From Filobacillus milosensis (lineage in GTDB: Bacteria; Bacillota; Bacilli; Bacillales; Alkalibacillaceae), in assembly GCF_004402015.1 (NCBI RefSeq), contig NZ_SOPW01000012.1, positions 1-64,000 of the forward strand: a DNA stretch of 64,000 nucleotides. The letters are read 5' to 3'. The notes under the pieces were generated by a model, which saw nothing but the letters and a program-made list of their open reading frames with translations, had not been told where the DNA came from and did no database searches. Of this stretch, positions 18,276 to 27,523 are shown piece by piece. The translations under genes and the position numbers were made by a program. Within the stretch, counting starts at the first letter, position 1. Each line of letters starts with the position of its first letter.

Positions 18276-19508
18276 TTATGAAGTTGTTTTTGAAGCTGCA
18301 CCTGCACCAGCTTGCTCTTCACGCCATTTCATAAAGAGTAAGATTAACCCGCAAGAAAATAGCATAAAACTTGTCATTAAAAACACAGCTGAAATACTAT
18401 ACCACCCAGCAACAATACCACCTACAACAGGTCCAATCATATTTCCTAAAAAGCGAAGACTGGTGTTATAGCCCATGACTTCACCTTGAATCTGTATTGG
18501 TGCCACTTGCCTAATGTAAGCCATTCTAACTGGAATAATACCACCTAATGTGACGCCCAATAGGAAACGTACGATTACGAGCTGCCATACTTCATTAACG
18601 AATGCACCAGGTAAGTAGACGATCCCGGCAGCAATGAGTAAACCAATCAAGATTTTTTCATACCCTACCTTATCTGCAATTCGTCCCCAGCGTCTAGTCA
18701 TCAATAAGTTACCTAAACCGGTGATTGAGAAGGCGATACCTGATATAAAGGCTAGGTTGGCCGGCCCATTTAGCTCACTGACATAAAGGGCTAATATAGG
18801 CTGAACCGCAAAGTGTGCGATTTGCACAAACATAGACAAAATAATCACTGAAATTAACATAGGCTGCCTTAGAATGAACTGTACAACTTCTTTTCTAGAA
18901 TAATTTTCTTTCGCGTTTTCTTCATCTTTGACTCGGAACTCTTTTACACCAATTAGGACTAAAACTCCAGCTAGAAAAATAGTTCCTGAAGTGAATTGAA
19001 ACGCTTGAGCATAACCAATCGTATCGGCTAGAAATCCGCCAAGCATTGGACCCATTAATGTACCTGTAACTGTGCCTGTTTGAAGCGTTCCTAACACACG
19101 TCCTGAGATTCCTTTTTCAGTTTGTGTTGAAATTAATGCCTGTGCCATAGGGATGAACCCTGTGAAAACACCCATGACAAAACGAAGGAGGAACAATTGG
19201 AATACAGATTGCACTTCTCCCATTAAAAAGACACTGGTTCCTAAACCAAATGCCGCAATAATAAGGATGGGTTTTCTGCCAAATTTATCTCCAAATCTAC
19301 CCCATATAGGTGAAACTAAAAATGCAGTTAAAAAAGTTACTCCAAATGTATATCCCGCCCAAGTCTGAACGTAATCATCTGAGAAATTGCCGAACGTCTC
19401 GATATATAAAGATAGAAATGGCATAACCATTGTCATACTACCTGCAATAAAAAAACTGGCGAACCACATGATCGCCAAATTACGTTTACCTCTTGCTTGT
19501 TGATCCAA
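18276..19508 (-). CDS. MFS drug-efflux-type transporter (DHA1 family)
   Basis: The 410-residue protein has 12 membrane helices and the MFS motif A in the 2-3 loop (GRFGDKFGRKPIL), with a second copy-like loop between helices 8 and 9. The TGTVTGTLMGPMLGG segment in helix 5 is motif C, the antiporter motif of drug:H+ exporters. The best start is TTG at 19508 with AAGGG six bases upstream. The substrate is unknown. An inverted repeat in its promoter region suggests control by a local repressor. No clear terminator separates it from pdxK. Confidence 0.85.
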   Translation of the reverse strand: MDQQARGKRNLAIMWFASFFIAGSMTMVMPFLSLYIETFGNFSDDYVQTWAGYTFGVTFLTAFLVSPIWGRFGDKFGRKPILIIAAFGLGTSVFLMGEVQSVFQLFLLRFVMGVFTGFIPMAQALISTQTEKGISGRVLGTLQTGTVTGTLMGPMLGGFLADTIGYAQAFQFTSGTIFLAGVLVLIGVKEFRVKDEENAKENYSRKEVVQFILRQPMLISVIILSMFVQIAHFAVQPILALYVSELNGPANLAFISGIAFSITGLGNLLMTRRWGRIADKVGYEKILIGLLIAAGIVYLPGAFVNEVWQLVIVRFLLGVTLGGIIPVRMAYIRQVAPIQIQGEVMGYNTSLRFLGNMIGPVVGGIVAGWYSISAVFLMTSFMLFSCGLILLFMKWREEQAGAGAASKTTS

Positions 19509-19528
19509 GATTGACCCTTCTTTCTAAT

Positions 19529-19582
19529 ACTTCGGTAACCGATTATTTCGTTAGGCTAAATATTATCACAATTTACCGAAGT
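19529..19582. promoter_or_regulatory. Inverted repeat operator candidate for the MFS gene
   Basis: ACTTCGGTAA (19529-19538) and its exact inverse TTACCGAAGT (19573-19582) lie 34 bases apart. On the minus strand one copy falls between a possible -35 (TTCGAC) and -10 (TAATAT, 18-base spacer) and the other between transcription start and the ribosome site. Confidence 0.5.
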
Positions 19583-19670
19583 TGTCGAATGGACTGTTTG
19601 TTTAGTAATGTACCTCAAATCAAGGGTTATAAAGCATTTTTAGTTAAAAAGGATTATTTTTTTTAACCAC

Positions 19671-19700
19671 CAAAAAACTCCTGCCACATGAGCAGGAGTT
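19671..19700 (-). terminator. Terminator of the iron ABC transporter operon
   Basis: AACTCCTGC (19677-19685) pairs with GCAGGAGTT (19692-19700); six T's follow on the minus strand. Confidence 0.88.
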
Positions 19701-19705
19701 CGATA

Positions 19706-20443
19706 TCAAGTTCTGGATAACACCCTTGGTTTTACGGCGATACGATCTGAAATATCACAATCCGTACCAAAAATTTCTTCTGGTGTGCCATTTTGAGATA
19801 CTTCACCACCTCTTAAAATAACGATACGATCAGCTAATGCTTGAGCATCTTCTTGATCATGTGTCACGAATATTGAGGTAACGCCAGTTGTTTTTAATAT
19901 TTTACGAAGCTCTTCACGAATTTTAATTTGTAAATCTGCATCCAAGTTACTAAACGGTTCATCGAAAAGGAGCAATTTAGGTTTGGGTGCTAAGGCTCGC
20001 GCTAATGCTACACGTTGTTGCTGTCCGCCACTTAGTTCATATGGGTAGCGTTTTTCGTAACCTTCTAAATTCACTAACTCTAAAACCTCTTGAAGGCGAG
20101 CTTTTTTATCTTTACGAGACCATTTCACTAAACCAAATTTAATATTTTCAGAAACTGTCATATGAGGGAATAAAGCATAATCTTGAAAAACCATTCCAAT
20201 ACCACGGCGTTCTGGTTGAACGAATTTAGATTGACTGCACATGCAATCATCTCCAACCATAATATTACCTTTTGAAGGCATCTCTAACCCCGCAATTAAA
20301 CGCAATAAGGTACTTTTCCCACTACCGGATTCTCCTAGAATTGTAGTGATTTCTCCCTTGTTTATTGTTAAATTAAATTTATTTATCGTTAAATGATCAG
20401 AGTTTGAGTAGCGGTATTGTAAGTCTCGGATATGCACAAACAT
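19706..20443 (-). CDS. Ferric iron ABC transporter, ATP-binding protein (FbpC/FutC-like)
   Basis: The 245-residue ATPase has Walker A GESGSGKSTLL, the signature LSGGQQQRVALARAL, Walker B LLLFDEP and the VTHDQEDA switch. This is the type that powers FbpABC-like Fe3+ importers; it is shorter than many FbpC proteins, which carry an extra C-terminal regulatory domain. The gene begins 4 bases after the permease stop and is the last gene of the operon. Confidence 0.87.
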   Translation of the reverse strand: MFVHIRDLQYRYSNSDHLTINKFNLTINKGEITTILGESGSGKSTLLRLIAGLEMPSKGNIMVGDDCMCSQSKFVQPERRGIGMVFQDYALFPHMTVSENIKFGLVKWSRKDKKARLQEVLELVNLEGYEKRYPYELSGGQQQRVALARALAPKPKLLLFDEPFSNLDADLQIKIREELRKILKTTGVTSIFVTHDQEDAQALADRIVILRGGEVSQNGTPEEIFGTDCDISDRIAVKPRVLSRT

Positions 20444-20447
20444 ATGA

Positions 20448-22079
20448 TTACTCCCTTTCTAAAACATGATGGAAAAAGTAAATTGCAATTGCACTAATGA
20501 TAATGATTAATATTGAAGGCACAGCAGCTTCATGAATCATTTCATTAGAGGCGTATTGAAATGCATTAGTTGCTAATGTTTCAAAGTTAAATGGTCGTAA
20601 AATCAGAGTCAATGGAAGTTCTTTTAATATATCGATGAAAGCTAAAATAAACCCTCCAAAAATTGCGCCACGGATTAATTTTAAATCTACTTTAAAGAAC
20701 GATTTTGTAATGTTTTGGCCTAATATTCTTGATGCCTCTGTAAAAGAAGTTCCAATTCGTTCAAAGCCAGATTCTATTGAGTTATATGCTACTGCTAAAT
20801 AGCGAACGACATAAGCAAAGACAAGCATGAAAATACTCGTACTTAATACGTAAGAAGAAACTAAAGTATTTTGGTACATGAATTTATCTATGCCAATAAA
20901 TAACGTTACTATTCCTACAGCAATAACTGCACCAGGAATAGAATAACCTAATATCGTTACTTTAGGGAAGAGTTTTGCTGTTAAACCACGGTGTAACCTG
21001 GAAAAATTACTAATCACAATAGCCATAATAGTTATTAATGTAGCTGCGATTAAAGCAACCATTATTGTATTACCAATCACACTTAGTAAATCCTCTGAGA
21101 AAAATTGTTCATATGTTAGGGTTGCCCAGTAAATCAGTTGTATGAATGGAATAATAAATGCGACCGCAAATACTGTCGTTGCATAGCTAAATGCCACCCA
21201 CTTACTGACTCCTTTTAGTTGCACTGGTTTTAGTAATTTAACTTTTGTTGTTGTGAAACTGAATCGTTTTCTTCCTCTAAGGACTCTCTCAGCAATTAAT
21301 AACCCTAAAATAATAAGCATTAAGGTACCTGATAGTTTAATGGCTGAAGCTAAATCGCCAAGCCCAAACCATGTTTGGAATATAGCGGTTGTAAATGTTT
21401 GAATCCCGTAGTATTTTACAACGCCATAATCATTTAACACTTCAAGAATAACTAAGCTTACTCCAGCAACAATAGATGTCCGCGCTAATGGTAGAACGAT
21501 CTTGAAATAAATTTTCCAAGGATTACTTCCCAGTAGTCGCGCATTTTCTATTAGAGATGTTGATTGTCTTGCTAAAAATGCTTTAGTAATTGTAAAAACA
21601 TATGGGAACAGGAAAATCACAAATATAAAAATAGTACCTGGCATATTCATAATATCGAAATATTGTTGGTCCACTGTCACGCCAAACTGATTACGTAAAG
21701 TGGTTTGAATGACACCTGTATAATTAATAATTCCGTGATATGTGTAAGCGCCAATGTAAGGTGGAATAGCTAATGGTAAAATTAGCCCCCATTGAAAAAA
21801 GTTCCGCAGCGGGAATTGATAGGCGGAAATAATCCAGGCCAGACTAGAACCCACTATGGCACTTAGAACTCCAACAGCAACCACTAATATAAGTGAATTT
21901 TTAATATATGTGTTCAACATGTATTCTCGAATGTGTGCCCAATTCTCATTTGGTTCACTGAAAAATTGAAAAATGATGGATAAGTTGGGGAGTAGAATGA
22001 GTATGATAAATACAATGCTCAAGATTGCCCAACTATTCATATTGCTTTTAATATTTCTAATCCAATTCAAAGAGTTCAC
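20448..22079 (-). CDS. Ferric iron ABC transporter, fused permease (FbpB-like)
   Basis: This 543-residue protein has about 12 membrane helices in two homologous halves, each with a binding-protein-dependent transport loop (around ENARLLGSNPWKIYFKIVLPLA in the first half and EASRILGQNITKSFFKVDLKL in the second; both contain the EAA-type pattern). Fused permeases of this length are typical of the Fe3+ FbpB/FutB family. It lies between the binding protein gene, after a partial terminator, and the ATPase gene. Confidence 0.87.
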   Translation of the reverse strand: MNSLNWIRNIKSNMNSWAILSIVFIILILLPNLSIIFQFFSEPNENWAHIREYMLNTYIKNSLILVVAVGVLSAIVGSSLAWIISAYQFPLRNFFQWGLILPLAIPPYIGAYTYHGIINYTGVIQTTLRNQFGVTVDQQYFDIMNMPGTIFIFVIFLFPYVFTITKAFLARQSTSLIENARLLGSNPWKIYFKIVLPLARTSIVAGVSLVILEVLNDYGVVKYYGIQTFTTAIFQTWFGLGDLASAIKLSGTLMLIILGLLIAERVLRGRKRFSFTTTKVKLLKPVQLKGVSKWVAFSYATTVFAVAFIIPFIQLIYWATLTYEQFFSEDLLSVIGNTIMVALIAATLITIMAIVISNFSRLHRGLTAKLFPKVTILGYSIPGAVIAVGIVTLFIGIDKFMYQNTLVSSYVLSTSIFMLVFAYVVRYLAVAYNSIESGFERIGTSFTEASRILGQNITKSFFKVDLKLIRGAIFGGFILAFIDILKELPLTLILRPFNFETLATNAFQYASNEMIHEAAVPSILIIIISAIAIYFFHHVLERE

Positions 22080-22180
22080 GCCCTTAATTCTAATACACCT
22101 TATCCATCATACAAAATAATTAATCGTTTAGTAAGTCTCTCAGCTGAAGTATTTAAAAACGGACATAATAAAGACTTAAA

Positions 22181-22214
22181 AACCAAAACAGGCTGCTGAA
22201 AATTCAACAACCTG
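22181..22214 (-). terminator. Internal terminator between binding protein and permease genes
   Basis: Arms 22189-22200 and 22203-22214 form a 12-bp stem that is fully paired only as minus-strand RNA (G-U pairs), followed by TTTTGGTTTT. It would lower permease and ATPase expression relative to the binding protein. Confidence 0.75.
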
Positions 22215-22228
22215 ACTTAATTTTGCTA

Positions 22229-23284
22229 TTACTTCCAATTTACTTCATTGAAAATTTTAACTGCTTCTGCATTGTTTTCACCTAAGATTGACAGGTTAAT
22301 ATCCTGTTCTTTGAAGTCTCCCCACTGTTTTAATGTTTCAGCTGGTTCAACATTCGGGTTAACTGGATATTCGTAGTTCGCGCTTGCGAATTGTTTCTGA
22401 ACATCTTTAGATGATAAAAATTCGATTAACTTAACTGCGTTTTCTTTATTTTTTGCGTGTTTTGTAACTGCGATTCCACTAACGTTGACATGTGTACCTG
22501 TTGTTTCCTGATTAGGGAAGATGACTCCCAGCTGTTCAGCTACTTTAACTTCCTCTTCATCAGCAGAATTTAGCATACCACCAAGGTAATAAGTGTTCAT
22601 AACGGCTAGATCACCTTCGCCAGCAACAACACCTTTAGCTTGATCACGGTCTCCACCTTGTGGATCACGAGCCATGTTATTTACAACACCTTCAGCCCAA
22701 GCTTTAGCTTCTTCGCGTCCTTTTAACTCAATAAACGATGCTAATAATGACTGGTTATAAATGTTCTCTGATGAACGAATTAATACTTTGTCTTCCCATT
22801 TTGATTCAGTTAGATCTTCGTAAGTTTTGACTTCACTCGGGTCAACACGGTCTTTATGATAAACAATTACACGCGCACGTTTAGTAAGGCCAAACCATTT
22901 ATTGTCTTTATCACGTAAATTTTCAGGGATGTTTTCATTAATCGTGTCATTGTCAATGCTTTGTAGTAATCCAGCGTCTTTTGCACGGAATAAACGACCA
23001 GCATCTGATGTGTAGAATAAGTCAGCAGTTTGTTCACCTTCACGCTTCATACGTTCAATTAATTCATCTTCGTCACCTTTAATGACATTAACTTTAATTC
23101 CAGTTTCATCTGTAAATTCTTTATAAAGCTCATCATCAATGTCGTAATGACGGCTAGTGTATAAATTAATTTCCTCTTCACTTGATTCATTGCTGTCACC
23201 ATCTGAAGTACTATCGTCTCCACATGCTGCAAGGAAGATAACCGAGAGGATGATTGATGTTAATAAGAAATACTTGATTTTCAT
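22229..23284 (-). CDS. Ferric iron-binding lipoprotein (FutA/FbpA family)
   Basis: The 351-residue protein is a lipoprotein (lipobox LAAC, Cys21) followed by an acidic Ser/Asp/Glu linker and a class II periplasmic-binding fold (NLYTSRHYDIDDELYKEF...). The consecutive tyrosines in NTYYLGG correspond to the iron-binding Tyr pair in FbpA/FutA. Two Fur-type boxes in its promoter support iron as the substrate. It is the first gene of the operon and is followed by an internal terminator. Confidence 0.9.
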   Translation of the reverse strand: MKIKYFLLTSIILSVIFLAACGDDSTSDGDSNESSEEEINLYTSRHYDIDDELYKEFTDETGIKVNVIKGDEDELIERMKREGEQTADLFYTSDAGRLFRAKDAGLLQSIDNDTINENIPENLRDKDNKWFGLTKRARVIVYHKDRVDPSEVKTYEDLTESKWEDKVLIRSSENIYNQSLLASFIELKGREEAKAWAEGVVNNMARDPQGGDRDQAKGVVAGEGDLAVMNTYYLGGMLNSADEEEVKVAEQLGVIFPNQETTGTHVNVSGIAVTKHAKNKENAVKLIEFLSSKDVQKQFASANYEYPVNPNVEPAETLKQWGDFKEQDINLSILGENNAEAVKIFNEVNWK

Positions 23285-23315
23285 AACTATTTAACTCCTT
23301 TTCTTAGTTTGGTAT

Positions 23316-23330
23316 TGAGAATAATTATCA
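23316..23330 (-). promoter_or_regulatory. Fur box 1
   Basis: TGAGAATAATTATCA matches the 7-1-7 Fur consensus TGATAATNATTATCA with one mismatch. It lies downstream of the predicted transcription start of the iron-binding protein gene. Confidence 0.8.
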
Positions 23331-23350
23331 TTTTCATTTACTATTGTTAT

Positions 23351-23365
23351 TGAAAATCATTCTCA
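23351..23365 (-). promoter_or_regulatory. Fur box 2 over the promoter
   Basis: TGAAAATCATTCTCA fits the 7-1-7 Fur consensus with two mismatches. On the minus strand it fills the spacer between a TTGACT -35 and a TAACAAT-type -10. Confidence 0.7.
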
Positions 23366-23390
23366 AGTCAATAGATTTTTAAAAAAAATA

Positions 23391-23424
23391 TAAAAAACCT
23401 GCTCCCTTATTATGGAAGCAGGTT
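23391..23424 (-). terminator. Terminator of cysK
   Basis: AACCTGCT (from 23396) pairs with AGCAGGTT (to 23424), extended by wobble pairs; six T's follow on the minus strand. Confidence 0.88.
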
Positions 23425-23438
23425 CATTGTCTTATGAA

Positions 23439-24368
23439 TTAAAGATCAAATAGGTCACCTGATAGATAACGTTCACCAGTGTCAGGTGCGACAGCGATGA
23501 CCACTTCACCAGGTTGTTTACGCTTAGCAACTTCAATAGCTGCATAAGTTGTTGCACCGCCTGAAGGACCAACTAAAATACCTTCTTCGCGTGCTAATCG
23601 ACGCGTAATATCATAAGCTTGATCGTCTTCAATTTTTAAAATCTCATCGCAAACATCCAAATTTAACGTGTCCGGTACAAAGCCAGGACTTGTTCCGACA
23701 AGTTTGTGCTTACCTGGCTGACCTCCAGATAAAACAGGCGATCCTGCAGGTTCCACAACGTGTACGGTTAGATCTTTATATACCTTTTTCAATTCCTCAC
23801 CAGTTCCTGTCACCGTACCGCCCGTACCTGAACTCGCAACAAACGCTGACAACGGCTTGCCAAGTTGTTTCATCGCTTCTTGAATTTCTAGTGCAGTCGA
23901 TTTACGGTGTGCATCCGGGTTGGCCTGGTTTTCAAACTGCATCGGCATAAAACTATTTGGAATTTCATTAAGTAATTCTTTAGCTTTTTCAATCGCTCCA
24001 GGCATTTTTTTATCCCCAGGAGTCAAGACCACTTCGGCACCATAAGCTTTTAGCATATTAATGCGCTCTTTAGTCATCGTGTCAGGCATCACAAGGATTG
24101 CCTTATAACCACGAGCGGCCGCATTCATCGCAAGACCGATTCCTGTGTTACCGCTTGTCGGTTCAATAATCGTCGAGCCCTCTTTAAGATGACCTTGTTT
24201 TTCAGCCTCTAAAATCATGTTATAAGCTGCACGGTCTTTCACACTTCCACTAGGGTTGAACATTTCAAGTTTTAGATAAATATCAGCACCGTTTGCTGGA
24301 TTAAGTCGATTTAATTTTACTAGTGGCGTATCACCAATTAATTCTGCAATATTATTTACAACACGCAT
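23439..24368 (-). CDS. cysK: Cysteine synthase (O-acetylserine sulfhydrylase)
   Basis: This 309-residue PLP enzyme has Lys44 (NPSGSVKDR), the PTSGNTGIGLA phosphate loop and a VGPSGGA segment near the end. It makes cysteine from O-acetylserine and sulfide. ATG 24368 is preferred over an upstream TTG because that TTG lacks a ribosome site and the family starts at this point. It is a single gene, divergent from kynA. In B. subtilis CysK also partners the repressor CymR, relevant to the inverted repeat before yrrT. Confidence 0.88.
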   Translation of the reverse strand: MRVVNNIAELIGDTPLVKLNRLNPANGADIYLKLEMFNPSGSVKDRAAYNMILEAEKQGHLKEGSTIIEPTSGNTGIGLAMNAAARGYKAILVMPDTMTKERINMLKAYGAEVVLTPGDKKMPGAIEKAKELLNEIPNSFMPMQFENQANPDAHRKSTALEIQEAMKQLGKPLSAFVASSGTGGTVTGTGEELKKVYKDLTVHVVEPAGSPVLSGGQPGKHKLVGTSPGFVPDTLNLDVCDEILKIEDDQAYDITRRLAREEGILVGPSGGATTYAAIEVAKRKQPGEVVIAVAPDTGERYLSGDLFDL

Positions 24369-24529
24369 GCTCTTCACATCCTTTAATATCAATCTCAATA
24401 ACCTCAGTTTACCAATAGGGATTAAACGAATTCAACTATCTCGATTTACTTTTATCATACCACAGCCTCTTATATTCTATGGCTAAATATGTGTTAAGAT
24501 AAAAGAAAAAAGGTGAGTGACAAAACCAA

Positions 24530-25357
24530 ATGACTTATAAAGATGAAAAAGGGATACATACAGATTTTAAAGAGCGTATGACTTATGGTGATTATCTCGA
24601 TTTAGACTCCATATTGAACGCCCAACATCGTTTATCTGATCACCATGATGAAATGTTATTTATTATCATTCACCAAGTCAGTGAACTGTGGATGAAACTA
24701 ACCTTACACGAAATTCGCGCTGCCATTACATCCATCAAAGACGAAAACTTCGACAGCGCATTTAAACAGCTAGCACGCGTATCAAAAATTCAAAACCAGA
24801 TTATCCAAGCATGGGACGTGCTCGCAACCATGACGCCAGCAGAGTACTTAGAGTTCCGCGACCATCTAGGCCAAGCATCAGGATTCCAATCGTATCAATA
24901 TCGAATGGTCGAATTTGCCCTAGGTTATAAAACGCCACATGTGTTAAAGATTTATGAAAAAGACGAAGCGCTCCATCAACAATTACAAGAAGCCTATGAA
25001 GCACCTGGCCTATATGATGTAGCGATTGAAACACTAGCGAAATCAGATTTTGACATCGACTCCAGTGTTCTGCAGCGAGACCTGACGAAGACTTACGAGG
25101 CCAACGAAAGCGTTGAGAAGGCTTGGATAGAAGTGTACCGCAATGTCGACAAGTATTGGGATCTATATGAACTGGCAGAGAAGTTAGTGGACATTGAAGA
25201 CTGGATGCAGCAATGGCGTTTCAGGCATATGAAAACCGTTGAACGAATTATCGGCCATAAGAAGGGGACAGGCGGCTCCTCAGGTGTCGGTTATTTAAAG
25301 AGTGTGCTCGATCACTATTTCTTCCCTGAGCTGTGGAATGTCAGAAGTAAATTATAA
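24530..25357 (+). CDS. kynA: Tryptophan 2,3-dioxygenase
   Basis: The 275-residue haem enzyme has the active-site stretch [10 protein letters not shown] and the conserved [17 protein letters not shown] and [12 protein letters not shown] segments. It opens tryptophan to N-formylkynurenine, the first step of the kynurenine pathway. A possible AAAGGTGAG site lies 12 bases upstream of ATG. It converges on kynU-kynB, which encode the next two steps, instead of forming a single operon with them. A terminator and a short repeat array lie between. Confidence 0.95.
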   Translation: MTYKDEKGIHTDFKERMTYGDYLDLDSILNAQHRLSDHHDEMLFIIIHQVSELWMKLTLHEIRAAITSIKDENFDSAFKQLARVSKIQNQIIQAWDVLATMTPAEYLEFRDHLGQASGFQSYQYRMVEFALGYKTPHVLKIYEKDEALHQQLQEAYEAPGLYDVAIETLAKSDFDIDSSVLQRDLTKTYEANESVEKAWIEVYRNVDKYWDLYELAEKLVDIEDWMQQWRFRHMKTVERIIGHKKGTGGSSGVGYLKSVLDHYFFPELWNVRSKL

Positions 25358-25364
25358 GTAGGAC

Positions 25365-25393
25365 AGGCTCGCTTAGTTGCGAGCCTTTTTTTA
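25365..25393 (+). terminator. Terminator of kynA
   Basis: AGGCTCGC (25365-25372) and GCGAGCCT (25379-25386) with a 6-base loop and a T-run. Confidence 0.9.
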
Positions 25394-25430
25394 CTTTTTA
25401 GGGAAAAGCCTGTGGTGATAGGACCAAGTT

Positions 25431-25503
25431 TTCTCATAAATAGTTGCAAGGTTCGCATATGAAAGTTGCTATGTTCTTATAGAAGGGAGGATCTTTCTTG
25501 TAG
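25431..25503. repeat. 21-bp phased array, core TTCTCATAG, four units
   Basis: Copies start at 25431 (TTCTCATAA), 25452 (TTCGCATAT), 25474 (TTCTTATAG) and 25495 (TTCTTGTAG), 21, 22 and 21 bases apart. The array lies between the terminators of converging kynA and kynB. The core is the same as in the larger array before hutH. Confidence 0.75.
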
Positions 25504-25530
25504 ACGGTGACCAATTCCTGCTATAGCCAC

Positions 25531-25560
25531 AAAAAACACCCAAGCCTTAAGCTTGAGTGT
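25531..25560 (-). terminator. Terminator of kynUB
   Basis: ACACCCAAGC (25536-25545) and GCTTGAGTGT (25551-25560) pair with one wobble; six T's follow on the minus strand. The kynB stop codon lies in the loop. Confidence 0.88.
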
Positions 25561-26170
25561 CATCTTCTAAAATTGCCCGAACTGGACTGCCGTCAGCACC
25601 TTCAATATTAAGGGGGAGCGCAGTTAGTCGATATTCGCCAGGCGCAACATTAGATAAGCGCAGCCCTTCCAAAATATGAACGCCACTTTTTAATAAAGAA
25701 TGGTGCGTATCTAAGGTCTTGCTGTCTAATGGGTCAACTGAAGGTAAATCAACGCCCAACAGTTCAATGCCATTTTCTAATAAGAACGGACCGAGTTCAG
25801 GGTCGATGATCGGAATCTGAGTTGGGAATTCATCACCAGTCCATGTTTCGGTTTTTAATAACACGCGACGAACGTTTGTAAAGTCGATGTCTTCAAAATC
25901 ATTGACGGTGATCTCGCCTTTTGTTGAAACGTCTACAACGAGTGCCGGCCCCACAAAAATATCAAGTGGGAGTTGTTCAATGGTCATCCCGTTTGACTTA
26001 AAATGAAAAGGTGCATCAACATGCGTTGCCGTGTGACAGCTAGTCGTGATTTGACCTACATTAACAGATCCTGTTTCTTCCTGCGACCAGGTCAGGTCAT
26101 AAGAAAAAGGTGTGTCTCCAGGCCAAGTCGGTGTATTCGCGTTAAGTAATCTGGAAATATCATAAATCAT
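25547..26170 (-). CDS. kynB: Kynurenine formamidase (cyclase-like metal hydrolase)
   Basis: The 207-residue protein has the HTATHVDAPFHF metal-binding motif of the bacterial KynB/cyclase family. It turns N-formylkynurenine to kynurenine. AAGGAG lies 8 bases before the ATG. It begins 12 bases after kynU, its operon partner. Confidence 0.93.
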   Translation of the reverse strand: MIYDISRLLNANTPTWPGDTPFSYDLTWSQEETGSVNVGQITTSCHTATHVDAPFHFKSNGMTIEQLPLDIFVGPALVVDVSTKGEITVNDFEDIDFTNVRRVLLKTETWTGDEFPTQIPIIDPELGPFLLENGIELLGVDLPSVDPLDSKTLDTHHSLLKSGVHILEGLRLSNVAPGEYRLTALPLNIEGADGSPVRAILEDDTQA

Positions 26171-26182
26171 ATGATCAACTCC

Positions 26183-27457
26183 TTATGCAATAATGCCACG
26201 CTCGTTTTTGTATGTTTTATAGGATTCATCATCCATAATCTTTTTAATCGTTAAAACGGTTTGATAAACATCCTGGAATGAAACATAGAATGCAACAGGT
26301 GCCAGCCTTATAACATTCGGTGAACGGAAGTCAGGAATAATTCCATGATCCTTTAAAGCTTTACAAATACTTGCTGCTTCTTTATGTTCAAGACATACGT
26401 GCCCACCACGATGAGCATCCTCTCGTGGGTTCCCAATCGTGAAGTTATAGTCTGATAACAGCTCCTCTACTAAATACATTAAGTAAGCTGTTGCCTTTAA
26501 TGATTTTTCGCGTAAACGATCCATGCCTGCTTCTTCAAATAATTCAAGCGAACCAATTAATGGTGCAACGCTCAATACATGAGGAGTTCCAATTTGGAAT
26601 GCACCGGCAGTATCAGCTGGTGTAAAATCATGCTCCATATCGAACTGTTTTTGTTTATCTGAACCGAACCATCCTGAGAGACCAGGTTCAACACCGAAGT
26701 GCTTTTCGTGCACAAACAAACCAGCGACTCCCCCAGGTCCGTTATTCATGTATTTATAGTGGCACCAATAGGCGAAGTCAGCCCCAATTTTATGAAAATC
26801 ATGTGGGATTGCACCGACTGAGTGACAACCGTCCCACCCAATAGGGATGCCTTTTTCATTGGCAGCTTGGGTCACACGCTTTAAGTCCAATAACTGACCA
26901 CTACGGTACAACACAGTAGGTAAAACAATTAGGGCTACTTCGTCGGTCATTGCCTCAATAATGTCATCCTCATGGATCGTTCTTCCGTCTCGACTTTTTA
27001 CACGGATTAAATGTTCATCCGGGTCTAAGCCGTGTAATTTTAACTGACTTTTCAAAGCATAAATATCTGATGGAAAATTAAGTTCATCAGCTAAAATTTT
27101 TGTGCGTTTTCCTTCTGGTTTAAAAAAGGTAGCAACTAGCTGGTGTAAGTTTGTAGTAGTGGAGCCCGTAACAACGACTTCCTCAGGTTTTGCTCCAACT
27201 AATTTGGCGACTTTTTCACCTAAGTTCTCAGATAGATAGAACCAAGGGTGATCGCCACTCGTCCAGCCATCAATCCCAAACTCTTTCCAAGCGTTCATGA
27301 CGTTGAGAAGTTTTTCCTCAGCTCGCTTAGACATCAATCCGAGTGAGTTTCCGTCCATATAAATCTGATTATCTTTTATGTAAAATTCATTTTTAAATTT
27401 TGATAGTGAATCTTGCTCATCCAGTTTTTTAGCGAAAGTTTCTGTTGCTTCAAACAT
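26183..27457 (-). CDS. kynU: Kynureninase
   Basis: This 424-residue fold-type I PLP enzyme has its Schiff-base lysine in [14 protein letters not shown] and the [14 protein letters not shown] segment holding the cofactor aspartate. It splits kynurenine to anthranilate and alanine. With KynA and KynB it completes tryptophan to anthranilate. AGGAGG precedes the ATG. No 3-hydroxylase gene is present in the window, so anthranilate is the likely end product. Confidence 0.95.
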   Translation of the reverse strand: MFEATETFAKKLDEQDSLSKFKNEFYIKDNQIYMDGNSLGLMSKRAEEKLLNVMNAWKEFGIDGWTSGDHPWFYLSENLGEKVAKLVGAKPEEVVVTGSTTTNLHQLVATFFKPEGKRTKILADELNFPSDIYALKSQLKLHGLDPDEHLIRVKSRDGRTIHEDDIIEAMTDEVALIVLPTVLYRSGQLLDLKRVTQAANEKGIPIGWDGCHSVGAIPHDFHKIGADFAYWCHYKYMNNGPGGVAGLFVHEKHFGVEPGLSGWFGSDKQKQFDMEHDFTPADTAGAFQIGTPHVLSVAPLIGSLELFEEAGMDRLREKSLKATAYLMYLVEELLSDYNFTIGNPREDAHRGGHVCLEHKEAASICKALKDHGIIPDFRSPNVIRLAPVAFYVSFQDVYQTVLTIKKIMDDESYKTYKNERGIIA

Positions 27458-27489
27458 ACAATCCCTCCTAACCTCAATATATCATAAAA

Positions 27490-27523
27490 ATAAAGAAGGG
27501 TGAGAAGATTAATCCCCTCACCC
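27490..27523 (-). terminator. Terminator of the GGDEF-EAL gene
   Basis: GGGTGAG (27498-27504) and CTCACCC (27517-27523) with a 12-base loop; TTCTTTA follows on the minus strand. The stem overlaps the stop codon. Confidence 0.65.
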
